This document shows, piece by piece, positions 1 through 7,834 of a DNA stretch of 64,000 nt (position 1 is the first letter of the stretch; each line of letters begins with the position of its first letter). This DNA is from Mayfieldus sp038040285 (GTDB lineage Bacteria > Actinomycetota > Thermoleophilia > Solirubrobacterales > 70-9). The position numbers and the translations under genes are program-made. The notes beneath the pieces are model-generated. The model did no database searches. It was not told the DNA's origin and saw only the letters and a list, made by a program, of their open reading frames with translations. The stretch lies in the NCBI GenBank assembly GCA_038040285.1, contig JBBPIN010000003.1:1-64000 (forward strand). Reading direction: 5' to 3'.

Positions 1-56
1 GACCGGGACCCTGGTGTTCTGGGGGGCCAACCCCAGGGCACCGATTGGAGGTTGAC

Positions 57-1220
57 GTGGCGAGATTTGGACGCAAGGACGACGACAAGGGCTCCGAATG
101 GGTCCCGGATCAGAAGGACAAGGGGTCCGAGGAGCCGTTCGTCGGCTACCCCGCTGAGGGGCAGTACGACGCTGAGCGGGTCGAGGAGGAGATCTACGAC
201 CAGCGGGACCAGGGCGTCGAGGTGGTGGCCGAGGGCGCCGACGAGGAGCCGCGGCCCGGCAGCTTGACCGAGCAGGCGGCGCGCGAGGCCGAGGCCAGGG
301 CCGACGCCGCCGCGGCGCAGTCCGGACAGGCGGTGGCCGGCAACGGCGACCCGCACGTAGCGGGGGACGGAGCGACGCTCGGGCGCGACTTCGTGATTCC
401 AGGCGTCGATTCCGAGGACTCAGACCCCTACCGCTGGCACACTGGCCAAAAGCGCGACCACGGCGGCACCGACGCGATCGAGATCATCGACCTCGTCAAG
501 CAGTTCGGCCGCACCCGGATCCTCAACAGCCTCAACCTCGGGTTGCCCGACAACCAGATCTCGATGGTGCTCGGGCCCTCGGGCACCGGCAAGAGCGTCC
601 TGATCAAGCACATCGTCGGGCTGCTCTACCCGGACTCCGGCGACGTGCTCGTGCACGGCGAGTCGATCCCAAACATGACCGACGACGAGCTTTTCGATGT
701 GCGCAAGAAGTTCGGCCTGCTGTTCCAGGACGGGGCGCTGTTCGGCTCGATGAACATCTACGACAACGTCGCCTTCCCGCTGCGCCAGCACACCGACAAG
801 GGCGAGGACGAGATCGGCGAGATCGTCAACCGCCGGTTGAAGGAGGTCGGGCTTGCCGAGGCCCTCCACCACATGCCCAACGAGCTGTCGGGCGGGATGC
901 GCAAGCGAGCCGGCTTCGCGCGGGCCCTGGTGCTCGACCCGGCGATCGTCATGTTCGACGAGCCCGACTCGGGCCTCGACCCCGTGCGCACGGCGCTGCT
1001 CTGCGAGCTGATCCGGGAGGTGCACGATGAGAACGGCGGTTGCTACCTGGTGATCAGCCACGACCTCGGCACGGCGCGCCGCATCGCCGACTTCATCGCC
1101 GTGCTGTGGAAGGGCAAGATCGTCGAGAGCGGCCCCAAGGAGGAGCTGTTCAACTCGGAGAACGAGTTCGTCTCCCAGTTCCTCAACGCCGAGGTCACCG
1201 GGCCGCTGGCGATGGACTAA
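57..1220 (+). CDS. Mce/MlaF-type ABC transporter ATP-binding protein
   Basis: ATPase of a lipid-type ABC importer (MlaF/Mkl class, which partners YrbE permeases and Mce proteins at the inner membrane). The product is 387 aa. Walker A GPSGTGKS lies near residue 172, the signature LSGGMRKRAGFARAL near 276 and Walker B IVMFDEPDSGLD near 297. The GMRKR form of the signature is typical of the Mkl/MlaF class. The first ~140 residues are an acidic, low-complexity extension absent from E. coli MlaF. GTG at 57 is chosen because GGAGG at 47-51 sits just upstream; a TTG at 45 is possible but overlaps that SD. The permease and Mce genes are not in the window and are probably upstream. Function is confident at family level; substrate is unknown. 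Confidence 0.9.
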   Translation: MARFGRKDDDKGSEWVPDQKDKGSEEPFVGYPAEGQYDAERVEEEIYDQRDQGVEVVAEGADEEPRPGSLTEQAAREAEARADAAAAQSGQAVAGNGDPHVAGDGATLGRDFVIPGVDSEDSDPYRWHTGQKRDHGGTDAIEIIDLVKQFGRTRILNSLNLGLPDNQISMVLGPSGTGKSVLIKHIVGLLYPDSGDVLVHGESIPNMTDDELFDVRKKFGLLFQDGALFGSMNIYDNVAFPLRQHTDKGEDEIGEIVNRRLKEVGLAEALHHMPNELSGGMRKRAGFARALVLDPAIVMFDEPDSGLDPVRTALLCELIREVHDENGGCYLVISHDLGTARRIADFIAVLWKGKIVESGPKEELFNSENEFVSQFLNAEVTGPLAMD

Positions 1221-1239
1221 GCCTCACCGGCCTACCTGA

Positions 1240-1791
1240 AACTCGGACTTCTGCCTGCTCGGCGGCGGCGACTCTGCAGGCGGCGGCGGGGGCGGCGGGA
1301 TCGGTGGCGCGATCTTCAACGACGCCGGCAACGTGACGCTCGTCAACACGACCCTGACCGGCAACACCGTCGCCGGGGGCACCGGAGGCGCGGGCACCAC
1401 CGCCGCAGAGAACGGCCTTCCCGGCCAGGGGATCGAAGAGGATGTCTTCAACCGCGGCGGCACCGTCAGCACCCTCACGGGCAGGTGCGCCGGCAAGCTG
1501 GCGACGACGATCGGCACCAACAAGCGAAACAAGATCAACGGCACCAGCGCCGCCGACGTGATCCTCGGCCTCAAGGGCAAGGACAAGATCAAGGGCCGCG
1601 GCGGCAATGACTACATCTGCGGCGGCCCTGGGGGCGACAAGCTGTTCGGCGGCAGCGGCAAGGACCACCTGCTCGGGCAGGGAGGTCCCGACAAGCTGTT
1701 CGGAGGCGGCGGGACCGGCGACCTCTGCATCGGCGGCAAGGCCCACGACGTCGCGGCACGCAGCTGCGAGACGTCGCGCTCTCTCGGCTGA
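1240..1791 (+). pseudogene. 5'-truncated beta-helix / RTX calcium-binding repeat protein remnant
   Basis: The reading frame opens directly after an in-frame stop at 1237 and has no start codon until GTG 1333. It codes first for a glycine-rich beta-helix end of the kind seen in polymorphic outer-membrane or Ig-like repeat proteins (TLVNTTLTGNTV). It then has four to five hemolysin-type nonapeptide-like turns (GGNDYICGG, GGSGKDHLLG, GGPDKLFGG), which bind Ca2+ in the RTX family. There is no signal peptide, although such proteins are exported, so this looks like the 3' end of a larger gene whose 5' part was lost between 1220 and 1240. An alternative is a short independent 152-aa protein from GTG 1333. 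Confidence 0.6.
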
Positions 1792-1795
1792 GTCA

Positions 1796-1830
1796 GCGCG
1801 CACGCGCGACTGAGCTAGCGCGCACGCGCG
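1796..1830 (+). repeat. Tandem pair of GCGCGCACGCGCG boxes
   Basis: The 13-mer GCGCGCACGCGCG occurs at 1796-1808 and again at 1818-1830, 22 bp apart (about two helical turns). Both lie just upstream of the putative -10 box of the MMPL gene. They could be a tandem regulator site or simple alternating pur/pyr sequence. Confidence 0.4.
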
Positions 1831-1859
1831 CAACCAGCGTCCCCGCCACCCCCTCCCCC

Positions 1860-1871
1860 TAACCTTTCTGC
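1860..1871 (+). promoter_or_regulatory. -10 box of a probable leaderless transcript
   Basis: TAACCT at 1860-1865 is followed by 6 bases and then GTG 1872, with no Shine-Dalgarno sequence. This is the pattern repeated at many gene starts in the window. Confidence 0.45.
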
Positions 1872-4604
1872 GTGGCTGCAGGAGAAAGGTTCGGCGCGAT
1901 CGCCGCTTGGTCGGCGAGGCATGCGCGTGTGCTGCTGATCGTGACCGCGGTCGTTGCGGCGGCCGCGGCGGTCGGCGCATCGAGGCTCCACACCGACGCG
2001 GGCACCGACACCCTTGTCGACCGAGACTCTCAGAGTTTCCAGGCGACCGAGCAGTTCCGGCGCCTGTTCGGCGACGATGCCGTCGTGGTTTTGGTCGAGG
2101 GCGACCTGCGAAAGCTGGTCCTGACCTCGAACCTCGGCAGGCTGCTACGTCTGGAAGGTTGCCTCTCCGGCAACGTCCCGAAGAACGTCAAGCCGCTGCC
2201 CGGCGCCTGCACCGAGATAGCCCACATGAAGCCGGCGAAGGTCGTCTACGGGCCGGCCACTTTCCTCAACCAGGCGGCGCTGGGAATCCAGGCGGCGCTC
2301 GGCGGTCAGATCAAGCAAACGCAGGCGCGGGCGCTGAGCGCTGCCCGCGCCGCCGCGCAGGCCGCCGCCGCGCAGGGTCTGTCGAAGGCCGAGCAGCGGC
2401 AGGCGGCGAACGCGGCGGCGCAGGGAGTCGGGAGGCAGTTCCAGCAGCGCCTCCTGCAGGCCGCCGCGCAGTACGGCATCACCCGACTTCCGCAGATCGA
2501 CGACCCGCTGTTCGTTAGCCAGGTCGTCTTCGACACCCGCCAGCGGCCCGGCACCCCGAAGGCGCGCTTTGCCTACCTGTTCCCGAATCGCGACTCGGCG
2601 CTGATCTCGATCCGGCTGCGTCCGGACCTCAGCGACTCCGAGCGCCACCGGGCCCTGGGGCTGATCCGCGAGGCGGTCAACGACACCACGCCGCGCAAGG
2701 CCTGCAAAGGAAAGCCGTGCTTCGCGCTGCATGGCGGTCGCTACGTGGTCAGCGGCGCCCCCGTGGTGATCGACGGTGTGGCGAACAAGCTGCGGACCGC
2801 CCTCGTTGTCCTCTTCGCCGCCGCGATCGTGGTCATGGCAGCGACCCTGGCGATCGTCTTCCGCTCCCGCCTTCGGTTGTTGCCGCTGGCCCTGGCCCTG
2901 GCCGCCACAGCGATCACCTTTGGGCTCAGCGGGTTGGTCGGCGGCTCCCTGACGATCGCCGCGATCGCCGTACTCCCAATCCTGATCGGCCTTGCCGTTG
3001 ACTACGCGATCCAACTCCAGGCGCGCTTCGACGAGGCGGAGGCCTCCGGCGCCAGCGGAACCGAGGCGGCGCGGATCGCAGCTGCTCGCGCTGCGCCAGT
3101 GGTCGGCACCGCCTGCCTGGCATCCGCGGCCGGCTTCTGCGTGCTGCTGCTTTCGCCGGTACCGATGGTGCGCGGCTTCGGGCTGATGCTGGTCGCCGGG
3201 GTGGCGATCGGCTTCGGGCTGGCGCTGACCGCCGGTTTCGCGGCGCTTGCGCTGCGCACCGGGAACAAGGAAGTAGAGCGCAGGAATGCCGAACGGGCGC
3301 AGAGGTCGGAGGCGGGCGAGAAGCTGGCGGCTCGCGTCCGGCGCTTCGGACAGCGGGCCGGTTCGCTGCGCGACCGGATCGGTAACCGGGTCGGTTCGTT
3401 CGGCACCGAGGCGCTCGCGATCTCGATCCGCAGCCCGGTCCGGGTGTTGACCGCGGCCGGCGCGCTGGCGCTCTGCGGTTGGCTCGTCGCCCCCCGCGTT
3501 CCGGTGCAGTCCGACTTCACGAGGCTCGTGCCGCAGGATCTGCGCGAGGTCCGCGACCTGCGCGAGCTTCAGAACGCCACCGGGGTCTCAGGCGAGCTCG
3601 ACGTCACCGTCCATGCCCCCGACCTGACCGACCCGAAGCTGATCGAGTGGATGAGCGGCTTCAAGAAGCGGGTGCTCTCAGAGCATGGCTTCCGGGGCGG
3701 GTTCGCGAGCTGTCGCAAGGCCGAGATCTGCCCCGGCACCTCGCCGACCGACTTCTTCACCAACCCGGGCGAGCCATTGACCAGCCCGCGCATCGAGCAG
3801 GTCTTCAGTGCAGTTCCGGCCTACGACCGCCAGGCCGTGCTGAGCAGCGGTCCGCGCAACGGCGAGCTCGGCCACACCGCGAACATCTCGTTCGGCATTC
3901 GCGTGATGCCCCTCGACGACCAGCAGAAGCTGATCGACGACGTCCGCGGCGCGATCGATCCGCCGGGCACCACCGAGCCTCCGGCCGGCACTGTCGTTCG
4001 GCTCGCCGGGCTGCCGGTGCTTGCGGCCTCCTCGAACTCTTCGCTGACCAGCAGCCGCTACTGGCTCACCCTCGCCGGGCTGGCGGCTGTGGCGCTGGCG
4101 CTGCTCGCCGTCTACCGCTCGTTCCGGCGAGCGCTCGTGCCACTGATTCCGATCGTGCTTGCCACCGGCTGGGCGTCACTCGTGCTGTTCGCCAGCCATA
4201 TCAAGCTCAACCCGATGTCGGCGACCCTGGGCGCCCTGGTGATCGCTATTGCCACCGAGTTCAGCGTCATCCTCGCCTCGCGCTACCGCGAGGAGCGCGC
4301 CGAGGGCCGATCGGTGGGCGAGGCGCTGCGCCAGTCCTACACGCGCACCGGTCCGGCCGTGCTTGCATCGGGGTTGACCGCGATCGCCGGCTTCGCGACG
4401 CTGATCGTCACCGCAATTCCGGGCCTCGGTGACTACGACTTCCTGATGTTGCGCGACTTCGGCTTCGTCACCGTCATCGACCTCGGCGTGGCGCTGCTCG
4501 GAGTAATGCTGGTGCTCCCCGCGGTACTGGTCTGGGCCGAGGCCGGCTTCAAGCTGGGGCGGGTCCCGCTCCCGCGGCGGCGTCTGGCCGCCTCGAGGCG
4601 GTGA
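1872..4604 (+). CDS. MMPL/RND-family transporter (HpnN/YdfJ-like)
   Basis: Large inner-membrane RND-type exporter of 910 aa, likely for a lipid or hydrophobic compound. Two repeats are visible. Each has one N-terminal membrane helix (residues ~15-35 and ~520-540), a long extracytoplasmic loop, and a five-helix bundle (~310-460 and ~735-895). The acidic membrane motif of the family is seen as GLAVDYAIQLQARFDEA in the first half; the second half has IAIATEFSVILASRYREE, with Glu in place of the usual Asp-Tyr. The periplasmic loop near residues 140-210 has an Ala/Gln-rich stretch. The stop overlaps the start of the next gene by 4 bp, so the two are co-translated. GTG 1872 lacks an SD but has a -10-like box 6 bases upstream. 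Confidence 0.88.
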   Translation: MAAGERFGAIAAWSARHARVLLIVTAVVAAAAAVGASRLHTDAGTDTLVDRDSQSFQATEQFRRLFGDDAVVVLVEGDLRKLVLTSNLGRLLRLEGCLSGNVPKNVKPLPGACTEIAHMKPAKVVYGPATFLNQAALGIQAALGGQIKQTQARALSAARAAAQAAAAQGLSKAEQRQAANAAAQGVGRQFQQRLLQAAAQYGITRLPQIDDPLFVSQVVFDTRQRPGTPKARFAYLFPNRDSALISIRLRPDLSDSERHRALGLIREAVNDTTPRKACKGKPCFALHGGRYVVSGAPVVIDGVANKLRTALVVLFAAAIVVMAATLAIVFRSRLRLLPLALALAATAITFGLSGLVGGSLTIAAIAVLPILIGLAVDYAIQLQARFDEAEASGASGTEAARIAAARAAPVVGTACLASAAGFCVLLLSPVPMVRGFGLMLVAGVAIGFGLALTAGFAALALRTGNKEVERRNAERAQRSEAGEKLAARVRRFGQRAGSLRDRIGNRVGSFGTEALAISIRSPVRVLTAAGALALCGWLVAPRVPVQSDFTRLVPQDLREVRDLRELQNATGVSGELDVTVHAPDLTDPKLIEWMSGFKKRVLSEHGFRGGFASCRKAEICPGTSPTDFFTNPGEPLTSPRIEQVFSAVPAYDRQAVLSSGPRNGELGHTANISFGIRVMPLDDQQKLIDDVRGAIDPPGTTEPPAGTVVRLAGLPVLAASSNSSLTSSRYWLTLAGLAAVALALLAVYRSFRRALVPLIPIVLATGWASLVLFASHIKLNPMSATLGALVIAIATEFSVILASRYREERAEGRSVGEALRQSYTRTGPAVLASGLTAIAGFATLIVTAIPGLGDYDFLMLRDFGFVTVIDLGVALLGVMLVLPAVLVWAEAGFKLGRVPLPRRRLAASRR

Positions 4605-5344
4605 ACGAGCCGGGCCCCGAACGCGGGGGGGATGGCCCCAAGGGGATTCCGGGGCGCCGCACGATGGGTCCCGCACCGCGGCCGGGGCGTGGCTACTCGA
4701 CCGTCGTCGGCCTCTTGTTCCTGGCGCTGATCGTCGTGGTGACGATCCACACCATCACCACCCGCAACCAGGGCATCCTCGGCCTCAATCGGGCGAGCAC
4801 CGACGAGCCACTGGCCGAGTTCGCGGTGCCGGTCGCGGCAAGCAATCTCGAAGGCGACGCGAACATCGCCCAGGACGACTGCGAAAGCGACCAGCTGCCC
4901 TGCCCTGCCGACCAGCGCCGCGCCCCTGCCTGCAAGGTGCGGGGGCCGAACGTGATCCGGGTCTGCGACTACTTCAACCTGCCCCTGGTGGTCTCGTTCT
5001 GGTTCACGCGCGGGGGCAACTGCGAGAACCAGCAGGACGTGGTCAGTGTGGTGTCGCGGCGCTACCGTGGGCGCGTGAACTTCCTCTCCATCGACGTGCG
5101 CGACAGTCGCGACAGCGTCCGCGATCTGGTTCGCGAGCGAGGTTGGCGAATGCCGGTCGGCTATGACCATGACGGCGCCGTCTCGACGCTGTATCGGGTC
5201 GGCGGTTGCCCGACCTTCGTCTACGCCTACCCCGGTGGGATCCTCGAGTCGGCGAGCATCGGCGTGCTCGGTCCGTCGGAGCTCTCGGCCAAGGTGGACG
5301 CGTTGCTGGCCGCCACGCGGCGCAAGGAGCGCGCCGATCGCTGA
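4601..5344 (+). CDS. Membrane-anchored thioredoxin-fold protein
   Basis: A 247-aa protein with one N-terminal membrane helix (about residues 32-52) and an extracytoplasmic thioredoxin-like domain. The domain starts near residue 120 (LPLVVSFWFTRGGNC) and has the cis-Pro region VGGCPTFVYAYPGG. The active-site position holds a single Cys (GGNCENQQD) instead of CXXC, with a further Cys before the cis-Pro, so it is not a standard disulfide oxidoreductase. Four more Cys at residues ~88-125 could form structural disulfides. The GTG start overlaps the MMPL stop as GTGA. Coupling to the exporter suggests a helper role at the membrane; this is inferred. Confidence 0.75.
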   Translation: MNEPGPERGGDGPKGIPGRRTMGPAPRPGRGYSTVVGLLFLALIVVVTIHTITTRNQGILGLNRASTDEPLAEFAVPVAASNLEGDANIAQDDCESDQLPCPADQRRAPACKVRGPNVIRVCDYFNLPLVVSFWFTRGGNCENQQDVVSVVSRRYRGRVNFLSIDVRDSRDSVRDLVRERGWRMPVGYDHDGAVSTLYRVGGCPTFVYAYPGGILESASIGVLGPSELSAKVDALLAATRRKERADR

Positions 5345-6017
5345 GGGGGGCGAGGGAGGGGTCGCCGGACTGCCCGCCGAGGGCGAGGCGGTCCCCGAGC
5401 GCGGCTGGGTCGCGCCAGCGGTCGCCGACGAGTTCCCCGGCCTGAGCCTCGCCTGGACCACGGTCGAGGCGCGCTCTGGTCGCAGCCCGCGCCAGGTCAA
5501 GGATCGCCTGCGCGAGCTCTCGAACCGCTTTCACGGCGGTCACGCGATCCACATGCGCCAGCGCCCGATTCCCTGGGCCTACCGGGTCTTCTTCCGTCAG
5601 ATCGGGCTCGATCCCGACCAGACCCGCACTCCGATCGAGGAACTGGCCCTGGAGCGGATGAAGAAGGGCGCTTTCGTGAGCCGCAGCCAGCTCGACGACG
5701 CGCTGACGATCGCGATCGTCGAGACCGGCGTCGCGCTGCGCGCCTTCGACGCCGACCGCACCGAGGGGCGCTTGGGGGTCCGCGCCTCGGCGCCCGGCGA
5801 GGCGCTCGAGGGCAGGCCGGGGGAGCTGCCGTCGGGGACGCTCGTGATCGCTGACGAGCGACGGCCCGTGGCGCTGCTCTTCGGAGCCACAGCCGCGGGG
5901 CGCGGCGTGCATCCGAAGACCGCCCGCATCACGCTCGCCGCGCTCGCGGTCAAGGGCGTGCCCGATATCGCCGTCGAGGAGGCGCTGTGGCTGGCGACGG
6001 CGGCCTTGACCATCTAG
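5235..6017 (+). CDS. B3/B4 tRNA-binding-domain protein (PheT beta-related)
   Basis: The conserved part, from about 5410 to the stop, matches the stand-alone B3/B4 domain family related to the PheRS beta subunit. It has the family-like segment FAWTTVEARSGRSP-type near 5450, LSNRFHGGHAIHMRQ near 5520, and a C-terminal GV.P..A with an aromatic/Ala-rich end. The family is thought to act on mischarged or modified aminoacyl-tRNA or amino acids; the precise role is unknown. The start is unresolved. No ATG, GTG or TTG lies in frame between 5235 and 5551. Thus 5235 (GTG) overlaps the upstream gene by 110 bp, and 5551 would delete conserved sequence. A CTG at 5370, 8 bases after GAGGGAGGGG, is a possible non-standard start. 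Confidence 0.65.
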   Translation: MGSSSRRASACSVRRSSRPRWTRCWPPRGARSAPIAEGGEGGVAGLPAEGEAVPERGWVAPAVADEFPGLSLAWTTVEARSGRSPRQVKDRLRELSNRFHGGHAIHMRQRPIPWAYRVFFRQIGLDPDQTRTPIEELALERMKKGAFVSRSQLDDALTIAIVETGVALRAFDADRTEGRLGVRASAPGEALEGRPGELPSGTLVIADERRPVALLFGATAAGRGVHPKTARITLAALAVKGVPDIAVEEALWLATAALTI

Positions 6018-6051
6018 AATCGGCTGACCGCCTACGTCTGCGAAGGGACCG

Positions 6052-6618
6052 ATGCCGGAGCTGATTAGAGAGCTTGAAGCGCACCGAACCGGAGCGCCTC
6101 CGTTCTCGGGAAGCCTCACCGATCTCCTGCACGGGGACGAGCGCCCGGCGCGGGTCGAGCTGCGAAGGCAGATCGCCCGCCTCGAGCTTGAGCTCTCGGA
6201 GCTCTTCATCTCCGCCTTTCCCCGCAGCGGGATCGCCTACGACGTCACCCCCGCCGGCGGCCCGCGATTGCTCGGCATCGGCGAGCTGGAGCAGGTGCGC
6301 GACCGGTTGCTGACCCGGATCGCCGACGTGCGCGGCATCCTCAAGGATTGCGGTTACGTCGAGGAGCGAAACCGCGAGCTGCTCGAGCGGGTGATCGCGG
6401 AGCCCGAGAAGTACCACTGGGTTCGCGTCTCCAACGAGGACATCGGCGAACCCGGCTGCCGACACTGGCACTCGCGCCCCCGCTTCGGCTTGCTGGGGAT
6501 GCTGATGGGCTGGTGGCGGGTCAAGATCTCCTCCGGTTGCCCGTTAGCCAAGGGACGCCCGGCGTCCCGCTCCCCTAGAAATGGCGAAGTCGCGCAAGCG
6601 CCGCAAGCGGCGCCCTAG
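6052..6618 (+). CDS. Conserved hypothetical protein
   Basis: A 188-aa soluble protein I cannot name. The N-terminal half is predicted helical and charged (LRRQIARLELELSELF, about residues 38-53). A second helical stretch has LGIGELEQVRDRLL. The C-terminal part is rich in His, Trp and Cys (GEPGCRHWHSRPRFGLLG, then WWRVKISSGC) and could bind a metal. The last ~15 residues are low in information and overlap the next gene by 38 bp. ATG 6052 is preceded by GAAGGGA. The neighbours give no clear functional link. Confidence 0.6.
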   Translation: MPELIRELEAHRTGAPPFSGSLTDLLHGDERPARVELRRQIARLELELSELFISAFPRSGIAYDVTPAGGPRLLGIGELEQVRDRLLTRIADVRGILKDCGYVEERNRELLERVIAEPEKYHWVRVSNEDIGEPGCRHWHSRPRFGLLGMLMGWWRVKISSGCPLAKGRPASRSPRNGEVAQAPQAAP

Positions 6619-7087
6619 GGCCCAGCCCCAAACGGTCCCCAAGTCGCGGGCTCCGGTCGAGCCGACGGTCAGACGCACGGCCCGGGACGAGCGGCCGCAG
6701 GCGCTCTGGGGCTCCTTCCCGCTCACCGAGCTGACGGTGCTGGTGGGCCTGATCATGCTGATTGTCGGCTTCGCGACCGGCAGCTTCGCTGGCACCCTGA
6801 TGGTCGCGGTCGGTATCACGCTCGCCTCGCTCGGGGGCTTGGAGCTCGCGATCCGCGAGCACTTCACCGGCTACCGCTCGCACAGCGTGCTGCTGGCGCT
6901 CGCCTGCGCCATGTTCACTGCGGCGCTGGTATTCGCCCTCGCCGCGACGCTCTTCGGCTCGGTTATCGCGGTGATACCCGTCGCCGTCGGTGTCGTCGTC
7001 TTCGTTCCCGCGTTGATCGCATTGCGCAACGCGTTCAAGCGGGCCTCAGGCGGTCTCTCCTTCCGGATCGGCCGCCTGGGCGGCTAA
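6581..7087 (+). CDS. Small integral membrane protein with basic N-terminus
   Basis: A 168-aa protein whose first ~20 residues are almost all Lys/Arg (MAKSRKRRKRRPRAQ). About four hydrophobic helices follow (near residues 48-65, 70-88, 103-124 and 127-147). The basic N-terminus is likely cytosolic. It ends tail-to-tail with the mIHF gene on the other strand. No family is recognised. It starts 38 bp inside the upstream gene, so the two may be co-expressed. Confidence 0.6.
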   Translation: MAKSRKRRKRRPRAQPQTVPKSRAPVEPTVRRTARDERPQALWGSFPLTELTVLVGLIMLIVGFATGSFAGTLMVAVGITLASLGGLELAIREHFTGYRSHSVLLALACAMFTAALVFALAATLFGSVIAVIPVAVGVVVFVPALIALRNAFKRASGGLSFRIGRLGG

Positions 7088-7160
7088 TCGATGTGTGCCG
7101 CGGCGTTGCGCCGCGGCACTGACATGTCAGACGCCGAAGGCGCCGCAATCACGCGTGCCA

Positions 7161-7520
7161 CTACGCGATCAGGGCGGGCTGGTGGCCGGCCTTTGCCTCC
7201 AACTCGCCGGAGACCAGCTGGCGCTGGCGTGAGGTCAGCGTTCCCAGCCGCTTGTTCTCGGAAAGAGCCAGGGCGAGGAGGAACTTGCGTGACCGGGTGC
7301 GACCCCAGCGCCGTTGGCTGGTCAACAGCTCGGCCAGGGTCATGCTCTCGGTCTCCCAGGGGCAATCCCGGACCACCTCGGCGGCGGCGACTTCGCCCCC
7401 GGCGATGCTGCGCTTCAGGGCAGCTCGCGCTAGGCGAACCCGATTTGCGTGCTCCAGGGCCTGCATGTGCTGGGGCCGCTGGGGGGAAACATGGGCACGG
7501 GCGATCGTTGCAGCGTTCAC
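7161..7520 (-). CDS. Actinobacterial integration host factor-like protein (mIHF)
   Basis: A 119-aa nucleoid-associated protein of the mIHF type, which is unrelated to proteobacterial IHF. It has a basic N-terminal helix (LEHANRVRLARAALKRSI) followed by an H2TH-like DNA-binding part (LLTSQRRWGRTRSRKFLLAL) and the family-like ending LTSRQRQLVSGEL. Actinobacterial mIHF binds DNA, bends it and is needed for some phage integration. GTG 7520 is chosen because GGGAGG lies 8 bases upstream on the coding strand; an in-frame TTG at 7538 precedes that SD. The family's usual glycine turn (P-G-V-G) is changed to RRWGRT here, so this may be a paralogue rather than the essential copy. Confidence 0.75.
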   Translation of the reverse strand: MNAATIARAHVSPQRPQHMQALEHANRVRLARAALKRSIAGGEVAAAEVVRDCPWETESMTLAELLTSQRRWGRTRSRKFLLALALSENKRLGTLTSRQRQLVSGELEAKAGHQPALIA

Positions 7521-7834
7521 TAAGACTCCTCCCTTCAAGGGGATGGTCGAGGTCTCTCTCCGCGCCGCCCCCCCGGCGTCTTGCCTGGGCGTCTGAATGA
7601 CTGGGGGTGCTAGTCCTTCGCGCTCCTGCCCCGGTGTGCGGCGCCGGCGGAACCTACGCGCTGGCGACCCCGGGCGTCAACCCGAATCGCCTCAGCTCAC
7701 TCCGAGTCGTTCGCTAAGAGCATGCTTTTCGTCGGCGCTCGGAGTTAGTCCATTTCTGGACAAGCCGAAACTACCCATACCGGGGGATGCCAGCGGGCTC
7801 CGACCTCCAACTTTTGTCTACCCCGAGGGTCGAA
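7521..7834. other. 314-bp intergenic region with nested inverted repeats
   Basis: No gene is seen. Besides the mIHF promoter it holds an 8-bp inverted repeat, ACTCCGAG near 7700 with CTCGGAGT near 7740. It also has the small palindrome GTCCATTTCTGGAC near 7750-7763. These could form a short structured RNA or a bidirectional terminator for the oppositely placed downstream gene end at 7835. Confidence 0.4.
7651..7680 (-). promoter_or_regulatory. Putative sigma70-type promoter upstream of mIHF
   Basis: On the minus strand TTGACG (7680-7675) and TAGGTT (7656-7651) are 18 bp apart and point at the mIHF gene, giving a leader of about 120 nt. Confidence 0.45.
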
